Position numbers and translations under genes: made by a program
The notes under the pieces: model-generated
The model's database searches: none
Told to the model about the DNA's origin: nothing
What the model saw: the letters and a program-made list of their open reading frames with translations, nothing else
In this document: piece by piece, positions 1-5,398 of the stretch
Layout: each line of letters starts with the position of its first letter
Position numbering within the stretch: position 1 is the first letter of the stretch
Assembly (NCBI GenBank): GCA_005798925.1
Contig: SYID01000010.1
Span: forward strand, 1-5,471
Reading direction: 5' to 3'
DNA length: 5,471 nucleotides
Origin: Verrucomicrobiota bacterium
GTDB taxonomy: Bacteria; Verrucomicrobiota; Verrucomicrobiia; Opitutales; UBA953

Positions 1-816
1 GGCATCCTGCCGCCGGCGGACCTGCCGATCCGCCTCGACGTCTTCGAGGGTCCGCTGGACCTGCTGCTCTTCCTGATCCGCAAGAACGAGATCGATATCT
101 ACGACATCCCGATCGAGAAAGTCACCCAGCAATACCTCGAAGTCCTGCGCACGCAGGAGAAGGACAACCTCGAGCTCGCCGGGGACTTCTTCGTGATGGC
201 CGCCACCTTGATGTACATCAAGAGCCGCATGCTCCTGCCGGTCGAAAGCCGGCCGGAGGAAGAGGTCGCGGCGACGGACGAAGGCCAGGACCCGCGCTGG
301 GCCCTCGTGCAGCAGCTCATCCAATACAAACGCGTCAAGGAGACCGCCGCGATCATCCGCGGGCTCGTCGAAGACCGACAGGGCCTGCTCGGCCGCTACG
401 TCCTCCAGCCGCAGGGCGAAGACGCCGTCGCGCGGCCCGTCGCGCGCGCCGACCGCATCGAGCTCTGGAACACGTTCAACCTCGTGCTGCGCCGTCTCGC
501 CGAACGCATCCAGCCCGGCAGCATCACCGTCGAGACGACCACGGTCTCCGACCGCATGGAGGCGATCCTGGCCCGCCTCGAGACCGAGATGACCTTCACG
601 TTCACCAGCCTGCTGCCGGAACGACCCACCGTGGGCTTCCTGGTCGCGACCTTCCTCGCATGCCTGGAGCTGGCCCGACTGGGCAAGCTGAAATTGGAGC
701 AGGACCTTGCGTTCGCCGAGATCAACTGCGCGAAGTCGGCGGAGACAGGCCCCCATGCCGGCGAAACCCTCGAAGGCGGATCGGAGTTCGACGCGCCCGC
801 GGAAGGCGGGAACTGA
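1..816 (+). CDS. scpA: Segregation and condensation protein A (ScpA), 5' partial
   Basis: ScpA is the kleisin subunit of the bacterial SMC-ScpA-ScpB condensin. It bridges the SMC heads and helps compact and segregate the chromosome in the cytoplasm. The reading frame is open from base 1 and 271 residues are visible. The family's N-terminal signature is present (IRLDVFEGPLDLLLFLIRKN, then EIDIYDIPIEKVTQQYLE, then a stretch containing FFVMAATLMYIKSRMLLP). This region binds the SMC neck. The middle is acidic and variable, and residues of roughly 198-246 (TFTFTSLLPERP to LKLEQDLAFAEI) form the C-terminal winged-helix that contacts the SMC cap. ScpA proteins are usually about 250-280 residues, so only a few N-terminal codons should lie outside the window. 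The internal ATG at 193 is not the true start because the conserved N-terminus lies upstream of it. No scpB follows directly, although scpB is often the next gene in other bacteria. The last ~25 residues are acidic and Gly-rich and look like a disordered tail. Confidence 0.95.
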   Translation, partial: GILPPADLPIRLDVFEGPLDLLLFLIRKNEIDIYDIPIEKVTQQYLEVLRTQEKDNLELAGDFFVMAATLMYIKSRMLLPVESRPEEEVAATDEGQDPRWALVQQLIQYKRVKETAAIIRGLVEDRQGLLGRYVLQPQGEDAVARPVARADRIELWNTFNLVLRRLAERIQPGSITVETTTVSDRMEAILARLETEMTFTFTSLLPERPTVGFLVATFLACLELARLGKLKLEQDLAFAEINCAKSAETGPHAGETLEGGSEFDAPAEGGN

Positions 817-859
817 GGCGCGGACTTGAAATCGGGTCGAAAAGGACCAACGTAAGGTC

Positions 860-1105
860 ATGGCCAAAGCAAGGCGCCCTCCGAACCGGCTTCTCGGGGT
901 GGGCTTGGACGGTCAAGACCAGCACAGGCGCATCACGCGAGGGGATGGCTTCGCCTTGGTCGGCGGCTCCGAGGAGACCCACGACCGGATGACCGAGACG
1001 GTCATCAAGACCACCGAAGAGCTCAGCCGCAAGGGACGCACCATCGCGGACGCCCGTCCCGAGGAACTCGCCGACCTCCTGCGCAAGCACGAGCGGCGCG
1101 ACTGA
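860..1105 (+). CDS. Small hypothetical protein (81 aa), unknown function
   Basis: I do not recognise a named family. The protein is soluble, with no signal peptide or membrane segment. Its N-terminus is basic (MAKARRPPNRLLGVGLDG). The centre reads RITRGDGFALVGGSEETHDR and the C-terminal half (MTETVIKTTEELSRKGR, then PEELADLLRKHERRD) is charged and probably helical. The order of a compact Gly-rich core followed by amphipathic helices looks like a real small domain rather than a chance frame, and the gene sits in line with its plus-strand neighbours, 43 bases after scpA. An AAAGGA sequence lies 13 bases before the ATG and AAGG lies 2 bases before it; neither spacing is ideal. Its place between scpA and the downstream genes gives little hint of function. 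The alternative is a chance ORF in high-GC DNA, which I consider less likely. Confidence 0.7.
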   Translation: MAKARRPPNRLLGVGLDGQDQHRRITRGDGFALVGGSEETHDRMTETVIKTTEELSRKGRTIADARPEELADLLRKHERRD

Positions 1106-1128
1106 ACCCAAAATCACCCACAGACTGG

Positions 1129-1151
1129 TTGACTCGACTCTTTCGTAGGAT
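1129..1151 (+). promoter_or_regulatory. Weak candidate promoter before the proline-rich gene
   Basis: The 63-base gap between the 81-aa gene and the proline-rich gene is less GC-rich than its surroundings. It contains TTGACT (1129-1134, five of six match to a -35 box) and TAGGAT (1146-1151, four of six match to a -10 box). The spacing is only 11 bases, too short for a normal sigma-70 promoter, so the two boxes may not work together. The composition change and the break between genes make a promoter here plausible, but the exact boxes are uncertain. Confidence 0.2.
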
Positions 1152-1168
1152 TTCACTGTCCGTCCCCA

Positions 1169-1519
1169 ATGAGCAACGAGTTGCCGCCTCCTCCCCCGCC
1201 TCCGCCGCCGCCTCCCTCCGAAGGAGATGGTTCCCTTCCCTCCGCTCCTAAGCTGAAGCTGAACAAGGCCGGGGCGCCCGTCGCTCCGATTCCGCCCTCT
1301 GCGGGTGCGCCATTGCCTCCGCCGCCCGCACCTCCGCCCGCCCCCACGGCCGTCGCACCGACGCCCGCACCGGCCGCCCCCTCCCCTCGTCCCGCCCAAG
1401 CCCTCAACAACCGGGCGGTCGGCAAGGCCGCGGCCGCTTTCGACATCCTGGCTCTCGCCGCCGCCCTCACCGGCGCGGTGATCCTCACGCTCGAGCTTTT
1501 CGTCAAAGCCAAAGGCTGA
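1169..1519 (+). CDS. Proline-rich protein with a C-terminal membrane anchor (116 aa)
   Basis: The function is unknown. After MSNEL there are eleven prolines in a row (residues 6-16), then a short PKLKLNKA element (27-34), then a second Pro/Ala-rich stretch (about 38-77). A hydrophobic segment at about 88-112 (FDILALAAALTGAVILTL as its core) is the only membrane helix and ends four to five residues before the C-terminus, so the protein looks tail-anchored with a long disordered arm. There is no cleavable signal peptide. The arm would therefore be cytoplasmic or periplasmic depending on insertion, which the charges do not decide (Arg/Lys lie on both sides). The polyproline codons are mixed (CCG, CCT and CCC), so the run is not a simple slippage repeat. 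Such a run normally needs elongation factor P for translation. The gene precedes trxA by 9 bases and is probably cotranscribed. No Shine-Dalgarno lies close to the ATG; an AGGA occurs about 18 bases upstream. Confidence 0.75.
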   Translation: MSNELPPPPPPPPPPPSEGDGSLPSAPKLKLNKAGAPVAPIPPSAGAPLPPPPAPPPAPTAVAPTPAPAAPSPRPAQALNNRAVGKAAAAFDILALAAALTGAVILTLELFVKAKG

Positions 1520-1528
1520 CGCTCTTCC

Positions 1529-1858
1529 ATGGCCTCCGAACTCATCACCAATCTCGATAACTCCAACTTCGAGTCGACCATCAAGGGATCGACCGTCCCC
1601 GTGCTGGTCGACTTCTGGGCCACCTGGTGCGGCCCATGCAAGCAGATCGGCCCGGTGCTCGATCAGCTCGCCGCCGAGATGGCCGGTTCCGTCAAGATCG
1701 CCAAGGTCGACGTCGACACCAATCAGGCCCTCGCCCAGCAGCTCGGCGTGAACTCCATCCCCGCCCTCTTCCTTTTCAAGAACGGCGTCGTGGTGGACAA
1801 GATGGTCGGCGCGCGCCCGAAAGGCGACATCGCCGCCTTCATCAAGAAACACGCCTGA
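1529..1858 (+). CDS. trxA: Thioredoxin
   Basis: This is a cytoplasmic protein-disulfide reductase, normally recycled by thioredoxin reductase with NADPH, that reduces ribonucleotide reductase, peroxiredoxins and other targets. It has 109 residues, the standard single-domain length. The active site WCGPC covers residues 33-37 (redox cysteines 34 and 37). The buried Asp is at 28 (VDFWATWCGPCK), the cis-proline at 78 (NSIPALFLFKNG), and the C-terminal helix ends IAAFIKKHA. All catalytic features are intact and there is no signal peptide or membrane anchor, so it is a classical TrxA rather than a cytochrome c maturation thioredoxin such as CcmG/ResA. It starts 9 bases after the proline-rich gene, has no clear Shine-Dalgarno and is followed at once by a terminator. 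It is therefore the last gene of the plus-strand unit. Confidence 0.97.
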   Translation: MASELITNLDNSNFESTIKGSTVPVLVDFWATWCGPCKQIGPVLDQLAAEMAGSVKIAKVDVDTNQALAQQLGVNSIPALFLFKNGVVVDKMVGARPKGDIAAFIKKHA

Positions 1859-1882
1859 TTCGTTGGGCGAAAGACCCATAAG

Positions 1883-1913
1883 AAAGGCCCGGGATCGCAC
1901 CCGGACCTTTTTT
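1883..1913 (+). terminator. Rho-independent terminator between convergent units
   Basis: An inverted repeat has arms at 1883-1893 and 1900-1910. It forms a stem of ten base pairs with one C/A mismatch at 1888/1905 and a six-base loop (ATCGCA). The stem runs straight into a T-tract at 1908-1913. It starts 25 bases after the trxA stop codon. On the opposite strand the stem is followed by TTTCTTAT, which is moderately T-rich, so it may also stop the minus-strand respiratory operon, whose last stop codon lies 23 bases to the right of the T-tract. Confidence 0.88.
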
Positions 1914-1935
1914 GTCGGCGGCCTCGCAGGGACGC

Positions 1936-2625
1936 TTACTTGCTCTCGAGCGGGTGCTCCTTGAGCAGTTCGGCAGGGTTGTATTGGGCGCGGTTGCCGA
2001 TGGCCTTGCGGACTTCGGCGACCTTGGCGTCCATCACCGGCTCGGCGGCGTTGCCCCAGGCCTGGCGGACATAGGTCGCGATGTGGGCGACCTGGGCGTC
2101 CTTGAGATTGGCCCCGATGTTCGGCATGTTGCCGTTGTACTTGGCGCCGTTGACTTCGATCTCACCGGCGAGGCCGGCGAGAATCGCCTTGATGAGACGT
2201 TCTTCGGCGCCGGCGACCCAGGCGGACTTGGCCAAAGGAGGGAAGGCGCCGGGAAGACCGAGCCCGGTCGGCTGGTGGCAGGCGGCGCAATTGGCGAGGA
2301 ACAGCTGCTCTCCCTTGGCGATATCAGGCTCGAAGGCCACGGGGCCGCCGGCCACGACGGCCTTGGGGGCGTCGAGGTCGAACGCGCCGGCCGAGAATCC
2401 GCCGGAGTTACGGGTCAGGTAGAGTCCGGCCCAGAAGCCGAAGGCGCAGAACAGGAACACGATGAAGATCGGCGTCAGGGAGAACCCTTCGGCCGGCTCG
2501 TCCTTGTCGCGGGAAAGCTGCGAGTGCGCCTCCACCAGACGTCCGTCGGAAGGCCCCTCGGAGCCGGCGCCGGAAGGACCCCGGCGCGGGCGATTGTGAT
2601 CAGGATGACGGTTGCGGTCGTTCAT
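1936..2625 (-). CDS. Membrane-anchored monoheme cytochrome c (class I), last gene of the respiratory operon
   Basis: This is a predicted electron carrier with one covalently bound heme c on the periplasmic side. Residues 1-47 are polar, basic and proline-rich and should stay in the cytoplasm. Residues about 49-70 (TPIFIVFLFCAFGFWAGLYL) form one membrane helix. The cytochrome domain runs from about 100 to 195, with the heme site CAACH at residues 113-117 followed by QPTGLGLPGAFPPLA. The likely axial Met is at 167 (YNGNMPNIG), followed by the C-terminal helix VAHIATYVRQAWGN. The domain is clearly paralogous to that of the 255-aa cytochrome at the other end of the operon. It begins 4 bases after the CcoO-like gene, so the two are surely cotranscribed, and there is no recognisable Shine-Dalgarno. 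By position it could accept electrons from the CcoO-like subunit or pass them to an external oxidase. The family assignment is firm, while the specific partner is an inference. Confidence 0.93.
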   Translation of the reverse strand: MNDRNRHPDHNRPRRGPSGAGSEGPSDGRLVEAHSQLSRDKDEPAEGFSLTPIFIVFLFCAFGFWAGLYLTRNSGGFSAGAFDLDAPKAVVAGGPVAFEPDIAKGEQLFLANCAACHQPTGLGLPGAFPPLAKSAWVAGAEERLIKAILAGLAGEIEVNGAKYNGNMPNIGANLKDAQVAHIATYVRQAWGNAAEPVMDAKVAEVRKAIGNRAQYNPAELLKEHPLESK

Positions 2626-2629
2626 GGGT

Positions 2630-3154
2630 TCACTTCTTCAGTTTGGCTTCCGGGGACGGATAATCCTGGCGGAGGGATTTCAGGTAGGCGATGAGCGCCG
2701 TGCGGGAGCCGGCGTCGACGAAGCGATAGGACGGATGCCAGACCGCGCCGCTCGAAGCGGGGTCGGTCAGGAGGGCTTCCGGTTCGATCTGGGTCTTGCG
2801 GGCTCCGTAGTTGGCAAGGTCCGGACCGATGCGGCGATCACCGAGCAGGACCTGCGGCTGCAGGACGTAGTCGCGGGCGACGGAAGGACGGACGCCGAGC
2901 CCGCGGGCGAGATCGCTGCCCTGCCCGGCCGGACGGACCTGCTGGGTGTGGCAGCTGACGCAGCCGAGCGAGAGATACACCGAACGGCCTTGGATGGCCA
3001 GGCCGGGTTCGCGGGAAGGAAAGAGCGCGCCGCCTTCTTCGCCGGCCGCGCGGCCGAGACCGCCGAGCTGGGACTGTCCGCTGAGCAGCAGCGCGCCGAA
3101 GGGCAGCGCGACGGCGGCGAAGACGCCGGCCAGCAGGGTGTTGAGGTTCTTCAT
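2630..3154 (-). CDS. CcoO/FixO-like monoheme cytochrome c subunit, axial Met replaced
   Basis: This is a homolog of the monoheme subunit of cbb3-type oxidases, which normally passes electrons to the CcoN active site. Residues about 7-26 form the N-terminal membrane anchor. The hallmark block GRSVYLSLGCVSCHTQQVRP contains the heme site CVSCH (65-69). It is followed by SVARDYVLQP and GDRRIGPDLANYGAR, which are typical of the family. At 174 residues it is shorter than most CcoO proteins (roughly 200 or more). Oddly, the usual C-terminal MP, whose Met is the sixth heme ligand, reads HP here (VWHPSYRFV, His140). The protein contains no methionine beyond the start and only two histidines (69 and 140). 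His/His coordination of the heme is therefore likely, which normally lowers the redox potential. It starts 12 bases after the CcoN-like gene without a visible Shine-Dalgarno. The family call is firm, but the oxidase role is doubtful because the partner is degenerate. Confidence 0.88.
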   Translation of the reverse strand: MKNLNTLLAGVFAAVALPFGALLLSGQSQLGGLGRAAGEEGGALFPSREPGLAIQGRSVYLSLGCVSCHTQQVRPAGQGSDLARGLGVRPSVARDYVLQPQVLLGDRRIGPDLANYGARKTQIEPEALLTDPASSGAVWHPSYRFVDAGSRTALIAYLKSLRQDYPSPEAKLKK

Positions 3155-3166
3155 GGGAGCGAAGGG

Positions 3167-4609
3167 TTAGTCGTGACGACCGGCGTCGGTCGGCGCGGAG
3201 GATTTGAGGATCATGCCGAAGGCGTTGAGGGCGAAGGCCGCGTGGCCGACGAGCAGCAGGACGGACGAGACCGTCAGCAGGGAGAACCAGGATGATTCGG
3301 CGCGGAGGACGGCGGCGTAAGGCGTGGCGTCCGCGGCCAGCTGCCGGCCGACCTGCCAACCGCCGAAGAGCCAGGCCGTCAGGCAGCCGAGGATCCCGAG
3401 GGCCGAACCCCAGAAGTGCGCGTGGACCAGCTTGGCGGAGGGCCAGAGCGAGCCGGTGAGTCGCGGGAGGATGAAATAGGCCGCCCCGAAGAGGACCATC
3501 GTCGCGAAGGCGTAAGTGAGCAGGTGCTCGATGCCGCCGCCGAAGGACGTGAAGCGGAGCAAGGCGCTCGGGCCACGGAAGGCCACGAGGCCTTGGAGCA
3601 AGCCGAACAGCGTGAAGGCCACCGCGCCGAAGGAGACGAAGCGCAAAGTGGTGTCGTTCCACGCGCGGGCCCAACCGCCCTGCGTGCTGAGCGTCCCATG
3701 GAAGTTGAGGGCGGTGATGATGACGGGGACCAGGAGCATCGCCGCGGCGACGACGCCCGCGGACTGGACCCACACGGGCACCGGCGAGCCGACGAGCGCC
3801 GCCGGACCGGTCCAACCGGCGAAGAGGAAGAAGGTCCAGAAAGCGACCGGCGCCAGGTAATAGGCCGCGATCGTGCGCTCCAGCACTTTGGCGAGGAAGT
3901 AATATGTCGCGGCGAGGGCCGAGGCGCCGAGCCAGAGAAGCAGCACGTTCGAGACGAACCAGCTGTGCGCGACGGCCTGGACGACCCCGGACGCGGGGAC
4001 CCAGAGCACCATCAGCTGGGCGAGCAGGTAGACGAGCGGAAAGGCGAACGAGGCGCCGACCACGAACCACTGGGAGGCGAAGGTGTGGCCGGTGGGACGG
4101 CGGGCGAAGGCGACGAGCGGCCAGAACGCGGCGAGCAGGAAGGCCACGGCCAGGACCGGCCCGACTTCGCGCGGCATCTCGAGGAGGGCGAAGCCGTTGA
4201 GCTCGCCGGCGAAGATGCGGACGACGCCGTACGCGAGCCCGAGGTTCCAGACGACTCCTCCGAGCGCGGCCAGCCAGCCGTTGCGGAACTCGAAGCGGCC
4301 GAGCTGCGAGAGCAGCCAGAGATTCACCGCGAAGAAGGCGTTGAAGCCCCAGCCATAGACGAAGAGGTTGCGCTCGACGGCGACCACGCGCCCATAGGTG
4401 AGCCATGCGCAGTCGGGGAACGGCGCAAGGAGCGAGCCCAGGCCGAGCGAGGCGACCACGGCCAGCAGCGAGGCCGCGAGGAGCCAGACGACGGCGGAGA
4501 CGAAGAAGAGGAGGAACGGTCCGCGCAGGGAGGCTTCGACGCGGGACAGACGCGCCTCGCCTTCGGGGGGACGGCCCTGCGGGCGGCCGGAACGATTATC
4601 CTGGGTCAT
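3167..4609 (-). CDS. CcoN-like heme-copper oxidase subunit I homolog lacking the active-site ligands
   Basis: This is an integral membrane protein with about 12 predicted helices (roughly 31-61, 82-104, 111-133, 148-170, 180-203, 211-240, 250-270, 279-301, 321-345, 356-383, 394-417, 441-467), as in CcoN. Length (480 aa), landmarks such as YGR (72-74), FASQWF (177-182), YYFLAK (236-241), WVQSAG (280-285), LPRLTG (381-386) and HFW (398-400), and the CcoO-like neighbour place it in the cbb3 family. Aligned from memory with canonical CcoN, the helix-II heme ligand His is Glu79, the CuB His of WYGHN is Ser220 (WFVSN), the GPHH pair is GPAA (Ala270/271), the cross-linked Tyr is Ala264, and the helix-X HxH is Ile360-Glu-His362. 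No CuB or high-spin heme site can form, so O2 or NO reduction is not expected; automatic annotation as an oxidase would be misleading. The gene is intact with conserved structure, so it is not a decaying pseudogene. It lies 21 bases after the 255-aa cytochrome gene. Confidence 0.85.
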   Translation of the reverse strand: MTQDNRSGRPQGRPPEGEARLSRVEASLRGPFLLFFVSAVVWLLAASLLAVVASLGLGSLLAPFPDCAWLTYGRVVAVERNLFVYGWGFNAFFAVNLWLLSQLGRFEFRNGWLAALGGVVWNLGLAYGVVRIFAGELNGFALLEMPREVGPVLAVAFLLAAFWPLVAFARRPTGHTFASQWFVVGASFAFPLVYLLAQLMVLWVPASGVVQAVAHSWFVSNVLLLWLGASALAATYYFLAKVLERTIAAYYLAPVAFWTFFLFAGWTGPAALVGSPVPVWVQSAGVVAAAMLLVPVIITALNFHGTLSTQGGWARAWNDTTLRFVSFGAVAFTLFGLLQGLVAFRGPSALLRFTSFGGGIEHLLTYAFATMVLFGAAYFILPRLTGSLWPSAKLVHAHFWGSALGILGCLTAWLFGGWQVGRQLAADATPYAAVLRAESSWFSLLTVSSVLLLVGHAAFALNAFGMILKSSAPTDAGRHD

Positions 4610-4630
4610 CGGTGGAACGTAGGTGCGGGG

Positions 4631-5398
4631 TTATTTGAGGCCGAGCTCGGCGGTGGTCCACATCGTCGTGCGGGCGGCGTTGGCGGCGCGGATGGCCTTC
4701 ACCTGGTCGGCGGCGACGGCGTTGGCCTGGTTGCCGAAGCTCTGGCGGACGTAGGTGAGGACGTCCGCGATGTCGGCGTCGGAGACGCCGGCGACCGGCG
4801 GCATCATGCTGTTGTAGGTCATGCCGTTGACGGTGATCGGGCCCATGAGACCATGGAGGATGAACTTCACCGGCAGCTCGGGGTCGCCCGCGACGATCGG
4901 CGCGTTGGCGAGCGGCGGGAAGACGGGCGGCAGACCGAGACCGGTCGGCTGGTGGCAGGCGATGCAGGTGCGCGCGTAGACGGCGGCGCCGCGCTTCAGC
5001 TGCTCAGGGTCGGCCTTCACGAAGGCGTTCGACGAAGCGGCGGGGGCGGTCGGAGCGGCGGCGGGGGCCGGCGCAGGGCCGGCGGCGGCCTGGAGCTTGG
5101 CCACGACCTTGGGATCCTGAGCGACGAGGGCGACGGCGTCCTTGAGCGGGATACGGAAAGTGCCGTCGGCGTTGCGGGCGGGCTCGGTGAGGAGGACCTG
5201 GGCCTTCTTGGCGTTGTCGGCGCGCAGTTCCTTCTGGGCCTGGCGGCGGAGCGCGTCCTCGCTCGGTCCCTGTCGGAGCGCGAGGTAGGAGTAGCCGGTC
5301 AAGATCAGGCCGGCGGCGACGAAGGAGACGACGCCGAGCCAGGCGGCGATCTGGCCGGGGATCAGCGGGCGATTCCCGGAAGAAGAATGATCACTCAT
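4631..5398 (-). CDS. Membrane-anchored monoheme cytochrome c (class I) with an extra N-terminal domain
   Basis: This is a predicted periplasm-facing electron carrier. Residues 1-16 are cytoplasmic and about 17-41 (AAWLGVVSFVAAGLILTGYS as its core) form one membrane helix. Residues about 42-100 form a small charged domain ending GTFRIPLKDAVALVAQ, which precedes an Ala/Pro-rich flexible linker (about 103-124). The cytochrome domain (about 130-222) has the heme site CIACH (145-149), QPTGLGLPPVFPPLA, and the axial Met in NSMMPP (probably Met199), followed by DIADVLTYVRQSFGN. The tail MWTTAEL resembles the NPAEL tail of the 229-aa paralog. The start codon is chosen because it overlaps the upstream stop by 8 bases, a common sign of translational coupling; no Shine-Dalgarno is visible. 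The RIPLKDAVAL motif recalls a short segment I associate with proteins in Alternative Complex III or caa3 gene clusters, but I hold that link weakly. The role is probably electron transfer between the upstream complex and its acceptor. Confidence 0.93.
   Translation of the reverse strand: MSDHSSSGNRPLIPGQIAAWLGVVSFVAAGLILTGYSYLALRQGPSEDALRRQAQKELRADNAKKAQVLLTEPARNADGTFRIPLKDAVALVAQDPKVVAKLQAAAGPAPAPAAAPTAPAASSNAFVKADPEQLKRGAAVYARTCIACHQPTGLGLPPVFPPLANAPIVAGDPELPVKFILHGLMGPITVNGMTYNSMMPPVAGVSDADIADVLTYVRQSFGNQANAVAADQVKAIRAANAARTTMWTTAELGLK

Noticed and set aside
1184..1216. Proline-codon run considered as a simple tandem repeat
   Set aside because: Codons are mixed with no constant unit, so it is a coding feature and not a microsatellite.
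722..1900. 392-codon minus-strand frame opposite the 81-aa, proline-rich and thioredoxin genes
   Set aside because: Thioredoxin on the other strand is certain, the antisense product has low-complexity Gly/Arg runs opposite the polyproline codons, and the frame runs through the terminator hairpin.
1912..2694. 260-codon plus-strand frame opposite the 229-aa cytochrome
   Set aside because: It is antisense to a gene with a clear CAACH heme site and begins inside the terminator T-tract; no domain is recognisable.
2838..4406. 522-codon minus-strand frame overlapping the CcoN-like and CcoO-like genes in another frame
   Set aside because: The product is almost entirely Arg, Ala, Leu and Pro. It is the shifted frame of the real genes, which carry conserved motifs.
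3167..4609. CcoN-like gene considered as a nitric oxide reductase (NorB) or a pseudogene
   Set aside because: NorB keeps the His ligands for the non-heme metal and hemes, which are missing here. A pseudogene is unlikely because the frame is open over 480 codons, the helices are intact and the neighbours are tightly spaced.
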